Shown piece by piece: positions 1 to 6,119 of a stretch of 8,208 bases of DNA. The notes below the pieces were generated by a model that was not told where the DNA came from, did not search any database, and was given only the letters and a program-made list of their open reading frames with translations. The stretch covers positions 1 to 8,208 of the forward strand of contig DAHZZC010000100.1 of the NCBI GenBank assembly GCA_027435495.1, read 5' to 3'. The stretch is from Planctomycetales bacterium. GTDB taxonomy: Bacteria; Planctomycetota; Planctomycetia; Isosphaerales; Isosphaeraceae. Numbering within the stretch: position 1 is the stretch's first letter; every line of letters starts with the position of its first letter. A program made the translations under genes and the position numbers.

Positions 1-1
1 G

Positions 2-121
2 AGGCTGAGCAAGCATTATGAGTATTGGAACGATACAGCGGAGACGATGATCCATCTAGCGATGATCCGACTAATGCTGCGACGACTCGCCGACCAAGAA
101 CCCAGAGCGAGGGTTTCCTAG
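2..121 (+). CDS. IS5-type transposase, C-terminal end only (partial at window edge)
   Basis: Reading from base 2, 39 codons are open and end at a TAG at 119-121. The translation begins RLSKHYEYW and continues with MIHLAMIRLMLRRLA. This closely resembles the conserved C-terminus of IS5-family (IS427-like, DDE_Tnp_1) transposases, where a line of the type RRLSKDYE...TSEAMI..AMIRLMLRRLA follows the catalytic E. The catalytic DDE residues lie outside the window, so activity cannot be judged. The stop is followed by GC-rich sequence up to the PIN gene start at 142, so the right terminal inverted repeat of the element should lie within or just past 111-141. It cannot be identified without the left end. 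The call rests on recalled family resemblance over a short stretch. Confidence 0.72.
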   Translation, partial: RLSKHYEYWNDTAETMIHLAMIRLMLRRLADQEPRARVS

Positions 122-141
122 ATTCCCGCGCCCGTTCTGAG

Positions 142-603
142 ATGGATTTCTTCTTCGATACCTCGGCGATTGTGAAGCGCCACGTCCATGAGGCCGGCAG
201 CGCCTGGGTCCGCTCCCTGACCCGTCCCGACGCTGGTCATGAGCTCTACATCGCACGCGTCACGGCCGTCGAGGTCTTCGCCGCCATCACGAGACGGCAG
301 CGCGGAGGCCATCTCTCTCCCGGCCAGGGCCGGGCCTTCATCGGGCACTTCCGCCGGCACCTGACCCAACGTTACAACGTCCTGGAGCTGACTCCGGCCC
401 TCTTCACCGAGGCGATGTCGGTGGCGCGCAAGCACGGCCTCAGGGCCTACGACGCCGTGCAACTGACCGCGGCTCTCGAGCTCAACCGGCTGAATCGAGC
501 GGACGGCTACGGGCCGGTGACGTTGGTTTCGGCCGATCGGGAGCTCAATACCGCCGCTATGGCCGAAGGGCTGACGATCGATGACCCGAACAGCCACCCC
601 TGA
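142..603 (+). CDS. VapC-like PIN-domain ribonuclease (putative type II toxin)
   Basis: The 153-residue protein is a full-length PIN domain. PIN proteins of the VapC group are Mg2+-dependent endoribonucleases that act as toxins, cleaving tRNA or rRNA. The expected acidic active-site residues are all visible: D6 in FFDTSA, E44 in AVEVFAA, D104 in LRAYDAVQL and D132 in LVSADRELN. The C-terminus IDDPNSHP fits the natural end of this subgroup. The ATG at 142 is the first in frame and places the FFDTSA strand at the N-terminus as usual. Its Shine-Dalgarno is weak (TCTGAG just upstream). The frame stays open upstream from a TTG at 25, but that stretch overlaps the transposase end and looks non-coding. 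No antitoxin gene sits immediately upstream, where vapB would normally be; an IS transposase end is there instead. It could be an orphan toxin, a solitary housekeeping PIN nuclease, or the remnant of a pair split by the IS. Confidence 0.88.
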   Translation: MDFFFDTSAIVKRHVHEAGSAWVRSLTRPDAGHELYIARVTAVEVFAAITRRQRGGHLSPGQGRAFIGHFRRHLTQRYNVLELTPALFTEAMSVARKHGLRAYDAVQLTAALELNRLNRADGYGPVTLVSADRELNTAAMAEGLTIDDPNSHP

Positions 604-662
604 CCGGTTTCCTCCGCTCGTCGCGATTCATTGGTCGCCGATGTGCCATCGGAAGGCTGTGG

Positions 663-705
663 ATAAGGTGTCAGAATCCTTCAACAACGGTTCCGGACAC
701 CTTAT
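663..705. repeat. Imperfect inverted repeat (possible REP-like element or bidirectional terminator)
   Basis: In the 166-nt gap between the convergent PIN and sugar dehydrogenase genes, ATAAGGTGTC at 663-672 is perfectly mirrored by GACACCTTAT at 696-705. With mismatches allowed, the arms extend to 663-679 and 689-705 (14 of 17 positions pair), leaving a 9-nt loop at 680-688. It could act as a terminator for both converging transcripts, but neither side carries a clear T-run. The long arms and the lower GC of the tips would also fit a dispersed REP-type or miniature mobile repeat. I saw no other copy in this window. Nothing else recognisable lies in 604-769. Confidence 0.6.
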
Positions 706-769
706 TCTTCCACGGACGAAGCCAGGAGTGCCGCGCCGATCGCGGTCCGGAGCCGGCTCCTGCAGCCGA

Positions 770-1987
770 TTACTGATCACTGAACTCATGAATCCGGCCG
801 TCGAAGGCCAGAAGATAAACCTCGCCGTTCTGGTCCTCACCGAACGAGGCGATGTTCAGCTTTGTCTTCGGGGTGACGTCGACGAGCTGGGCGTTGGCGA
901 GAAGCTTGCCGTCCTCGAAGCGGAGGCCCCAGATCCGGCCGCTGTCATAATCGCCGTAGATGTAGACGCCATCCAGGGCCGGGATCTTCTTGCCCCGGTA
1001 GACATATCCGCCGGTGATGCTCAGGCCGGTATCCTTGCGGTCGGCCGTCGGGGCGTGGGGATACTCGACGATCGGTGGGCGGATCGGACTGGCGACGTCG
1101 GGCCGCTGCCGTCGCTGGGGCTGAAACGCGTGGAAGCCCTCGCGGATGCTCCAGCCGTAATTGCCGCCGTTCTGAATCCGGTGGACCATCTCCCAGGTGT
1201 TCTGGCCGACGTCGCCCGCCCAGAGCTCGCCCGTCTTGCGGTCGAACGTGAACTTCCAGACGTTCCGCACACCGATGCAATAGACCTCGGGCGCCCAGTG
1301 GGCGAACTTCCCGCCCCGACGCGCCGGGTTGTCGGCCGGGATACCGTAGGGCTTGCCGTCCGTCGGGTGATCGACGTCGATTCGGAGGATCGAGCCGAAC
1401 CAGTCGCGCGGGTTCTGACCTGTCGAGAGCGGGTCATCTGCGGCGCCGCTGTCGCCGAGCGTGATGTACAGGAATCCGTCAGGTCCGAAGGCGATCGTCC
1501 CGCCGTTGTGGTTCTCATAGGGATCCTCGGCCGAGACCCAGACGCGCTGCTCGCTCCTGGGGTCGGCGACGGTCTCGTCGCCCGACGCGGTTCGGAACCG
1601 AGAGACGACCGACCGGCGGTGGCCGTTGTCATTCGCCGAATAATAGACGAAGAACTCGTGGTTCTGCTTGAAGTTCGGGTGGAAGGCGAGGCCGAGCAGG
1701 CCCTCCTCGTTCCCGCGGTGGATCGGGTCGGGAAGCTGGAGGAAGAGGTGCTTTTCCCGGGTGTTCGGGTCGTTGGCGAACGACCAGACTTTCGCCTGGT
1801 GCTGCTCGGCGACGAAAAGCCGGTTGGAGCCGTCGTTGGGGTAGGCCATCGCGACGGGGCGGTCGAAGCGGAGGTTCGGGAAGGCGACGCGGGTGGTCAG
1901 CTTCGGGAGCGGGGCGTGGTCGTCGGCCGTCGCCGGGGCGGCCAGAATGGCGAGGATCAGGGCGGCGATCTTCGTCGGGTTTCGCAC
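770..1987 (-). CDS. Exported PQQ-dependent sugar dehydrogenase-like protein (glucose/sorbosone dehydrogenase family)
   Basis: The 405-residue product belongs to the soluble glucose/sorbosone dehydrogenase (GSDH, YliI/Asd-like) six-bladed beta-propeller family, which oxidises aldoses in the periplasm using PQQ. Residues 1-21 look like a signal peptide: a basic start RNPTK, hydrophobic AALILAILAAP, and likely cleavage near ATA-DD. Family motifs appear in order: EEGLLGLAFHP (94-104), NHNGGTIAFGPDG (159-171) with H160 at the place of the catalytic base, GDSG (178-181), GVRNVWKFTFD (239-249) with R241-N242 at the expected PQQ-contact region, GDVGQNTWE (258-266), NGGNYGW (273-279) and GDYDSGRIWGL (345-355). 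The length is near the usual range. The start is GTG at 1985-1987, with GGAG 10 nt upstream on the minus strand. Substrate is unknown, and some family members are not proven to oxidise sugars. It is transcribed divergently from glcF and convergently with the PIN gene. Confidence 0.9.
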   Translation of the reverse strand: MRNPTKIAALILAILAAPATADDHAPLPKLTTRVAFPNLRFDRPVAMAYPNDGSNRLFVAEQHQAKVWSFANDPNTREKHLFLQLPDPIHRGNEEGLLGLAFHPNFKQNHEFFVYYSANDNGHRRSVVSRFRTASGDETVADPRSEQRVWVSAEDPYENHNGGTIAFGPDGFLYITLGDSGAADDPLSTGQNPRDWFGSILRIDVDHPTDGKPYGIPADNPARRGGKFAHWAPEVYCIGVRNVWKFTFDRKTGELWAGDVGQNTWEMVHRIQNGGNYGWSIREGFHAFQPQRRQRPDVASPIRPPIVEYPHAPTADRKDTGLSITGGYVYRGKKIPALDGVYIYGDYDSGRIWGLRFEDGKLLANAQLVDVTPKTKLNIASFGEDQNGEVYLLAFDGRIHEFSDQ

Positions 1988-2043
1988 GAGCGGGTGTCTC
2001 CAGGGTCTCGGATCGGGGCACGACCGGGCTGGCCGTGGGAATC

Positions 2044-2072
2044 ATTCGAGCGGGTCGCTCGCCGAAGTTCAA
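2044..2072 (-). promoter_or_regulatory. Candidate sigma70-type promoter for the sugar dehydrogenase gene
   Basis: On the minus strand, TTGAAC (2067-2072) lies exactly 17 nt before TCGAAT (2044-2049). Each hexamer matches its sigma70 consensus at 4 of 6 positions. Transcription would start about 50 nt before the GTG at 1987. In GC-rich sequence such matches can arise by chance, so this is tentative. I found no equally good pair on the plus strand for glcF in the 1988-2194 divergent gap. Confidence 0.3.
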
Positions 2073-2194
2073 GCGAATTCGCAGCCGGGGGGCGGGGTGG
2101 CCGTCGCCCGGCCCGGATGCTCTAATGGTAGACGAGCGGCCAGCGGCGGCCACCTTCCCTCCCGACGTGCCTCCATCCGGCAGGATCCCGACTG

Positions 2195-3556
2195 ATGTCC
2201 ACCACGACGGCGACCCAGACCGCTCCCGCGTCCTCACCGCGGCCGGAGGCCGCGGGCGCGCCCATCGACCTCGACTGGCTCGCCGAGAAGATCCCCTATC
2301 GACGCTACCAGGAATGCGTCCACTGCGGCCTCTGCACGGCGAGCTGCCCGACCTACGTCGAAACCTGCAACGAGAACGATAGCCCCCGCGGACGGATCTA
2401 CCTGATGCGAGCCGTCGCCGATGGCCGGCTCGAACTCGGGCCAGGCGTCCGCGAGCACCTCGAATTGTGCCTCGACTGCCGGGCCTGCGAGTCGGCCTGC
2501 CCCTCGGGCGTCCGATACGGGCAGATGATCGAGCCCTTCAAGATCGCCCTCCAGCGCACCGCGGGCGCCTCCTCGAAAACCAGCCTGCTCCAGCGGCTGA
2601 TCCTCCACCATCTCTTTCCGTATTCGGGCCGGGTGAAGGCCGCGCTGGCGCCGGCCCGGATTCTCCAGAAGGCGGGCCTGCTCGATCTGGCCGAAAGCAC
2701 CGGCCTCACGAAGATCCTGCCGCCAACCCTCCGCCGGTTGCAGGCGATGTTGCCGACTCTCTCGGGCCGGAAGTCGGCGCTCCCGGAGATCCTGCCGGCG
2801 ATCGGGCCGAAGCGGGGACGCGTGGCCCTCTTCCTCGGCTGCGTCGCCGATGCCATGTTCCCCGAGACAAACTCAGCGACGGCTCGCGTCCTCCAGCGGA
2901 ACGGCTGCGAGGTCGTGATCCCACGCGGGCAGGTTTGCTGCGGAGCGATCCACTATCACTCCGGCGTCGAGGAGCCGGCACTCGAACTCGCCCGGCGGAA
3001 CATGGCGGTCTTCGAAACGCTCGAGGTCGACGCCGTGATCGTCAACGCCGCCGGCTGCGGCGCCATGCTCAAGGACTACGACCACATCCTCCCCGCCGCC
3101 GAGCACGACCAGGCCAGGCGGTTCACGTCGAAGGTCCGCGATATCTCCGAGTACCTGGTCGCCCTCGGACTGATCCCGCCGACCAACCCGATCGACCAGA
3201 CCGTCACGTACCATGACCCGTGCCACCTCTGCCACGCTCAGCAGGTCCGGAGCCAGCCGAGGACACTGCTTTCGATGATCCCCGGCTTGAAGCTGGTCCC
3301 GCTCGACGAGTCGGAGATCTGCTGCGGCGCCGCCGGTACGTACAACCTCACTCAGCCCGAGATGTCGGAGCGGCTCGGCCGCCGGAAGATGGACCACATC
3401 GAGGCGACCGGGGCGAAGATCGTCGCGACGGGGAACGTCGGCTGCATCCTGCAAATCGCCCGGAAGGTCAAGGAACGGGGCGAGCCGATCGAGGTCGTCC
3501 ATCCGGTCGATCTGCTCGATCGGGCGTATGGCGCAGGAACGTCGGATCGAGCCTGA
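2195..3556 (+). CDS. glcF: Glycolate oxidase iron-sulfur subunit GlcF-like protein
   Basis: The 453-residue protein has the full GlcF architecture. An N-terminal 2x[4Fe-4S] ferredoxin domain has clusters C41-C44-C47-C51 (CVHCGLCTASCP) and C92-C95-C98-C102 (CLDCRACESACP). Two CCG (DUF224) domains follow: the first has C216, C248-C249 and C288 (AAGCG), the second has C343, C376-C377 and C417. GlcF passes electrons from the FAD subunits GlcD/GlcE to the quinone pool during oxidation of glycolate to glyoxylate, and relatives serve D-lactate oxidation. No flavin subunit gene lies next to it here, so the oxidase partner must be encoded elsewhere or outside the window. The ATG at 2195 has AGGA at 2182-2185, 9 nt upstream. 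The first 24 residues are a Ser/Thr/Ala/Pro-rich leader before the conserved domain. Substrate specificity (glycolate or lactate) cannot be fixed from the sequence. Confidence 0.9.
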   Translation: MSTTTATQTAPASSPRPEAAGAPIDLDWLAEKIPYRRYQECVHCGLCTASCPTYVETCNENDSPRGRIYLMRAVADGRLELGPGVREHLELCLDCRACESACPSGVRYGQMIEPFKIALQRTAGASSKTSLLQRLILHHLFPYSGRVKAALAPARILQKAGLLDLAESTGLTKILPPTLRRLQAMLPTLSGRKSALPEILPAIGPKRGRVALFLGCVADAMFPETNSATARVLQRNGCEVVIPRGQVCCGAIHYHSGVEEPALELARRNMAVFETLEVDAVIVNAAGCGAMLKDYDHILPAAEHDQARRFTSKVRDISEYLVALGLIPPTNPIDQTVTYHDPCHLCHAQQVRSQPRTLLSMIPGLKLVPLDESEICCGAAGTYNLTQPEMSERLGRRKMDHIEATGAKIVATGNVGCILQIARKVKERGEPIEVVHPVDLLDRAYGAGTSDRA

Positions 3557-3578
3557 GGCGTATCGGAGCGAACGAGCC

Positions 3579-3926
3579 ATGATCGAGGCGAGGATCATCG
3601 ACCGAGGCCGGGGGCCGGAGATCGAGGGGACCCGGATCACCGTCTATGACGTACTCGACTATCACAAGCTGGGCTGGCATCGCGACCTGATCGCGGTGAC
3701 GCTGAGCGTGAATTCGCGGCAGGTCGAGGCCGCGGTCCGTTACATCGAGGAGCATCGCGACGAGGTGATGGCCGAGTACGCGAAGATGCTCGAGCGCGAC
3801 GCGCGGGGCAATCCTCCCGAATTGCAAGAAAGGATCGACGCCGCACACAAGCGGCTCCACGAAAGGGTACGTGAGCTTCGCGAGCGGAACGATCGGGAGT
3901 CACATAGTGCGGGGCATTCTGGCTGA
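3579..3926 (+). CDS. DUF433-family antitoxin-like protein
   Basis: The 115-residue protein carries a DUF433 domain at about residues 5-65: RIIDRGRGPEIEGTRITV, then YDVLDYHKLGW, then a SVNSRQVEAAVRYIEEH helix. DUF433 proteins are small winged-helix-like proteins related to VapB45, often encoded just before PIN-like toxins. Residues 66-115 form a strongly charged, probably helical tail that could bind and block the toxin. ATG 3579 is chosen because GGAG (3565-3568) lies 10 nt upstream and because it starts right at the domain. The frame is open further back to an ATG at 3528, but that would overlap the 3' end of glcF. The gene starts 22 nt after the glcF stop, so the two are probably co-transcribed. 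The next gene begins within its last codons, which is typical of an antitoxin-toxin pair. Function as an antitoxin is inferred from family and context. Confidence 0.82.
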   Translation: MIEARIIDRGRGPEIEGTRITVYDVLDYHKLGWHRDLIAVTLSVNSRQVEAAVRYIEEHRDEVMAEYAKMLERDARGNPPELQERIDAAHKRLHERVRELRERNDRESHSAGHSG

Positions 3927-4314
3927 CATTAACGTGGTCGCGCACGTGCAGATCCTTGTCCGAATTTGTAACTCGGACTACTGGCGAGAGCTCTGGGCTG
4001 ACCTTGGCCTGGACGTGGAAGACTTCCCTGGACTGGGGCTGGACGATGCCGAATCCGACGCGGTGATCTGGAAGCAATGCCAGCAGGAAAAGCTGGTCCT
4101 CATCACCGGCAACAGGAATCGGCACGGACCGGAGTCACTACAGGCCGTCATCGAGGCCGAGAATCGCGCGGACAGCTTGCCCGTCATTACGATCGCGGAT
4201 ATGGATCGAGTGCTTCGCGATCGCACCTACGCCGAACTGGCCGCCGAGAGCCTGCTCGGGAAGTTGATCGCGATCGATTCGTTCTGCGGGACGGGCCGGG
4301 TCTACATCCCTTGA
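3907..4314 (+). CDS. PIN-like putative toxin partner of the DUF433 protein (DUF5615-like)
   Basis: The 135-residue product starts with RGILADINVVAH, like the first strand and acidic residue (D7) of DUF5615/PIN-like nucleases. A segment with D46, D47, E49 and D51 (LDDAESDAVIWKQC) follows, then the strand KLVLITGNRN (62-71). In most relatives that last strand ends with an aspartate pair, but here it reads GNRN. The C-terminal half (SLPVITIADMDRVL and a GTGRVYIP end) is not a feature I can assign to a known function. The start is taken as GTG 3907, with GGGAG at 3895-3899 only 7 nt upstream. It overlaps the end of the DUF433 gene by 20 nt, implying translational coupling. A GTG at 3871 is also in frame but would add 12 residues before the conserved N-terminus. 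The probable role is the RNA-cleaving toxin of a type II pair. The weak match to canonical PIN motifs leaves the activity uncertain. Confidence 0.72.
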   Translation: MRGILADINVVAHVQILVRICNSDYWRELWADLGLDVEDFPGLGLDDAESDAVIWKQCQQEKLVLITGNRNRHGPESLQAVIEAENRADSLPVITIADMDRVLRDRTYAELAAESLLGKLIAIDSFCGTGRVYIP

Positions 4315-4335
4315 TCGGGCGAATCGCGCCCGATC
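4313..4335. terminator. Perfect hairpin between convergent toxin and pckA genes (likely bidirectional terminator)
   Basis: GATCGGGCG (4313-4321) and CGCCCGATC (4327-4335) form a perfect 9-bp stem with a 5-nt loop. It begins inside the TGA stop of the PIN-like gene (4312-4314) and ends one base before the pckA stop codon (4337-4339, minus strand). The position in a 22-nt convergent gap suggests it ends transcription from both sides. Neither side has a T-run, so it is not a classical intrinsic terminator. Confidence 0.55.
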
Positions 4336-4336
4336 C

Positions 4337-5929
4337 TCACCCCCTCGGCCCCGCGTTGCGGACCGGTTCCGAGGCCCGGTCGGCATACTGGGCGAAGTTG
4401 TCGCGGAACCGGTCGGCCAGCTTGCGGGCGGCCTGGTCGTAAGATGACGGGTCGGACCACGCCTCGCGTGGGCTCAGGGCCTGGCTCGGGACTCCGGGGC
4501 ATTCGGTCGGAACGCTCAGGCCGAAGATCGGGTCCTCTCGGGTCGGGGCCGATTCGAGGGTTCCGTCGTGGATCGCGTCGAGGATCGCCCGGGTGTGCGC
4601 CAGGGCGATCCGGGAGCCGACCCCATACGGGCCGCCGCTCCATCCGGTGTTCACCAGCCAGACACTCGCCCCGTGACGGTCGAGCCGGTCGGCCAGCATC
4701 TCGGCGTATCGGACCGGGTGGAAGATCAGAAACGCTGCGCCGAAGCAGGCGGAGAACGTCGCCTGCGGCTCCGAGATTCCAACCTCCGTCCCCGCAACCT
4801 TCGCCGTGTAACCGCTCAGAAAGTGGTACATCGCCTGCTCTCGCGCCAGCCGGCTGACCGGCGGCAGGACGCCGAAGGCGTCGCATGCGAGGTAGATGAT
4901 TTGCCGGGGATGACCGCCCACGCAGGGGACCTTCGCTCCCTCGATCTGCTCGATCGGGTAGCAGGCGCGGGTATTCTCGGTGATCGAGCCGTCGTCAAAG
5001 TTCGGAACGCGCGTCTCGGGGTCGAAGACCACGTTTTCCAGGACCGCGCCATATCGGATCGCCCCAAAGATCCGGGGCTCGCGCTCCTCGCGAAGGCCGA
5101 TGCACTTGGCGTAGCATCCCCCCTCGATGTTGAAGATGCCTCGGTCGCTCCAGGCGTGCTCGTCGTCGCCGATCAGCCGGCGGTTCGGGTCCGAGGAGAG
5201 CGTCGTCTTGCCGGTGCCCGAGAGTCCGAAAAAGAGGCTGACGTCGCCGCCCGGTCCCTCGTTGGCACTGCAATGCATGGAGAGGACCCCGCGCCTCGGC
5301 ATCACGTGGTTCATCGCGGTGAAGACGCCCTTCTTCATCTCGCCGGCGTAATTCGTTCCGAGGATCAGCATCTCGCCGCGGTCGAGGTGGAGCATCACGC
5401 TGGTCGTCGAGGCGATCCCTTCGAGCGTTGAGTCGGCGGGAAGGTCGCCGGCGTTGAGGATCAGGAGGTCGGGCTCGCCGAAGCGGGCGAGCTCGTCGGC
5501 CGTCGGGCGGATGAGCATGTTCCGCATGAAGAGAGCGTGGTAGGCCCGCGAGCAGACGACGCGGACCTTCATCCGGTAGTCGGGGTCCCACCCGGCGAAG
5601 CCGTCGACCACGTGGACGACCCTGCGCGTTTCGAGGAACTCCATGGCCTGGCGACGGGATTCGAGGAAGGTCGCCTCGGGCGCAGGGATGTTGACGTTCC
5701 CCCACCAGACGTCGCGCTCGACCTCCGGCGAGGAGCCGAGGATTCGCTTGTCTTTCGGGCTCCGGCCGGTCTTCTCGCCGGAGAACGTGGCGAGAGCGCC
5801 CCCAAGAACGATCGAGGCGCCTTCCTCAGCGATCGCGCGCTCGTAGAGCCGGGCCGGCGGGAGATTTCGGCAGACGCGGGCGTCGCCGAGCGCGAGAGAC
5901 TGGGGAAGCGATCCGGTGCCGATGCTCAT
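4337..5929 (-). CDS. pckA: Phosphoenolpyruvate carboxykinase (ATP)
   Basis: The 530-residue enzyme converts oxaloacetate and ATP to PEP, CO2 and ADP in the cytoplasm, the entry step of gluconeogenesis. Length and motifs match the ATP-dependent family rather than the GTP type. Visible are the substrate-binding TGRSPKDK (54-61, R56), NYAGEMKKG with the metal-binding lysine region (K199/K200), MHCSANE with metal-ligand H219, the P-loop GLSGTGKTTL (235-244, K241 and T242), the kinase-2 motif LIGDDEHAW (252-260, D255-D256), R292 in RYGAVLENV, and ENTRACYP. All key residues appear intact. The ATG at 5929 is chosen because AGGAG lies 6 nt upstream (plus-strand 5936-5940) and because MSIGTGSLPQSLAL is a normal family N-terminus. 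The open frame reaches back to 6067, but that extension covers non-coding sequence. The gene is separated from the upstream RND gene by a terminator-like hairpin, so it is probably transcribed from its own promoter. Confidence 0.96.
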   Translation of the reverse strand: MSIGTGSLPQSLALGDARVCRNLPPARLYERAIAEEGASIVLGGALATFSGEKTGRSPKDKRILGSSPEVERDVWWGNVNIPAPEATFLESRRQAMEFLETRRVVHVVDGFAGWDPDYRMKVRVVCSRAYHALFMRNMLIRPTADELARFGEPDLLILNAGDLPADSTLEGIASTTSVMLHLDRGEMLILGTNYAGEMKKGVFTAMNHVMPRRGVLSMHCSANEGPGGDVSLFFGLSGTGKTTLSSDPNRRLIGDDEHAWSDRGIFNIEGGCYAKCIGLREEREPRIFGAIRYGAVLENVVFDPETRVPNFDDGSITENTRACYPIEQIEGAKVPCVGGHPRQIIYLACDAFGVLPPVSRLAREQAMYHFLSGYTAKVAGTEVGISEPQATFSACFGAAFLIFHPVRYAEMLADRLDRHGASVWLVNTGWSGGPYGVGSRIALAHTRAILDAIHDGTLESAPTREDPIFGLSVPTECPGVPSQALSPREAWSDPSSYDQAARKLADRFRDNFAQYADRASEPVRNAGPRG

Positions 5930-5975
5930 CGTGATCTCCTGCGAGCGTCTCCCGAGCTTCCTCTGGCTATTCTGC

Positions 5976-6004
5976 ATTATCCGAACCGCCAGCCCGGGAG
6001 GGAA
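5976..6004 (-). promoter_or_regulatory. Candidate promoter for pckA
   Basis: On the minus strand GATAAT (5976-5981) matches the sigma70 -10 consensus at 5 of 6 positions. A weak -35, TTCCCT (5999-6004, 3 of 6), lies 17 nt before it. The site falls between the upstream terminator hairpin and the pckA start, giving a leader of about 40 nt that contains the AGGAG ribosome binding site. The -10 is persuasive for such GC-rich surroundings; the -35 is not. Confidence 0.35.
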
Positions 6005-6026
6005 TCGGAACCGGCTGACGGGTCGG

Positions 6027-6096
6027 AAAAGGAACGACCCGGGACCGCCCGCGCCCGCCGGATTCACGGCGGGCGGGGACGAGTCCCGGGTCGTTC
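6027..6096 (-). terminator. Strong intrinsic-type terminator after the RND transporter gene
   Basis: GAACGACCCGGGAC (6032-6045) and GTCCCGGGTCGTTC (6083-6096) form a perfect 14-bp outer stem. Inside it, CGCCCGCCG (6052-6060) and CGGCGGGCG (6067-6075) make a second 9-bp stem with a 6-nt loop. Read on the minus strand, the outer stem is followed by C and then TTTT (plus-strand AAAA 6027-6030). The structure begins 24 nt after the RND stop codon at 6120, so it most likely ends that transcript and insulates pckA. The two-storey stem is larger than most terminators. Confidence 0.7.
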
Positions 6097-6119
6097 GGAT
6101 TCACGGGGCGTTCGACGGA

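Noticed and set aside
25..141. 39-residue N-terminal extension of the PIN protein from a TTG at 25
   Set aside because: It overlaps the transposase reading frame, has low-complexity composition, and would put the conserved first strand far from the N-terminus.
581..2125. Open frame of 514 codons on the plus strand
   Set aside because: It lies opposite the sugar dehydrogenase gene, whose translation has clear family motifs and a signal peptide. The plus-strand product is a low-information Arg/Val/Asp/Gly-rich sequence, typical of an antisense shadow in GC-rich DNA.
2112..2150. tRNA-like stretch (GCTC TAATGGTAG ... GAGC) upstream of glcF
   Set aside because: It resembles a D-arm, but the base after the first stem half is wrong, and no anticodon arm, T-arm (GTTC) or acceptor stem follows.
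3528..3578. Longer start for the DUF433 gene at ATG 3528
   Set aside because: It would overlap the end of glcF, adds residues before the conserved domain, and lacks the GGAG spacing seen for ATG 3579.
5930..6067. 46-residue N-terminal extension of pckA
   Set aside because: It reads through the candidate promoter, the ribosome binding site and part of the terminator. The ATG at 5929 has an AGGAG at ideal spacing and gives the usual family length.
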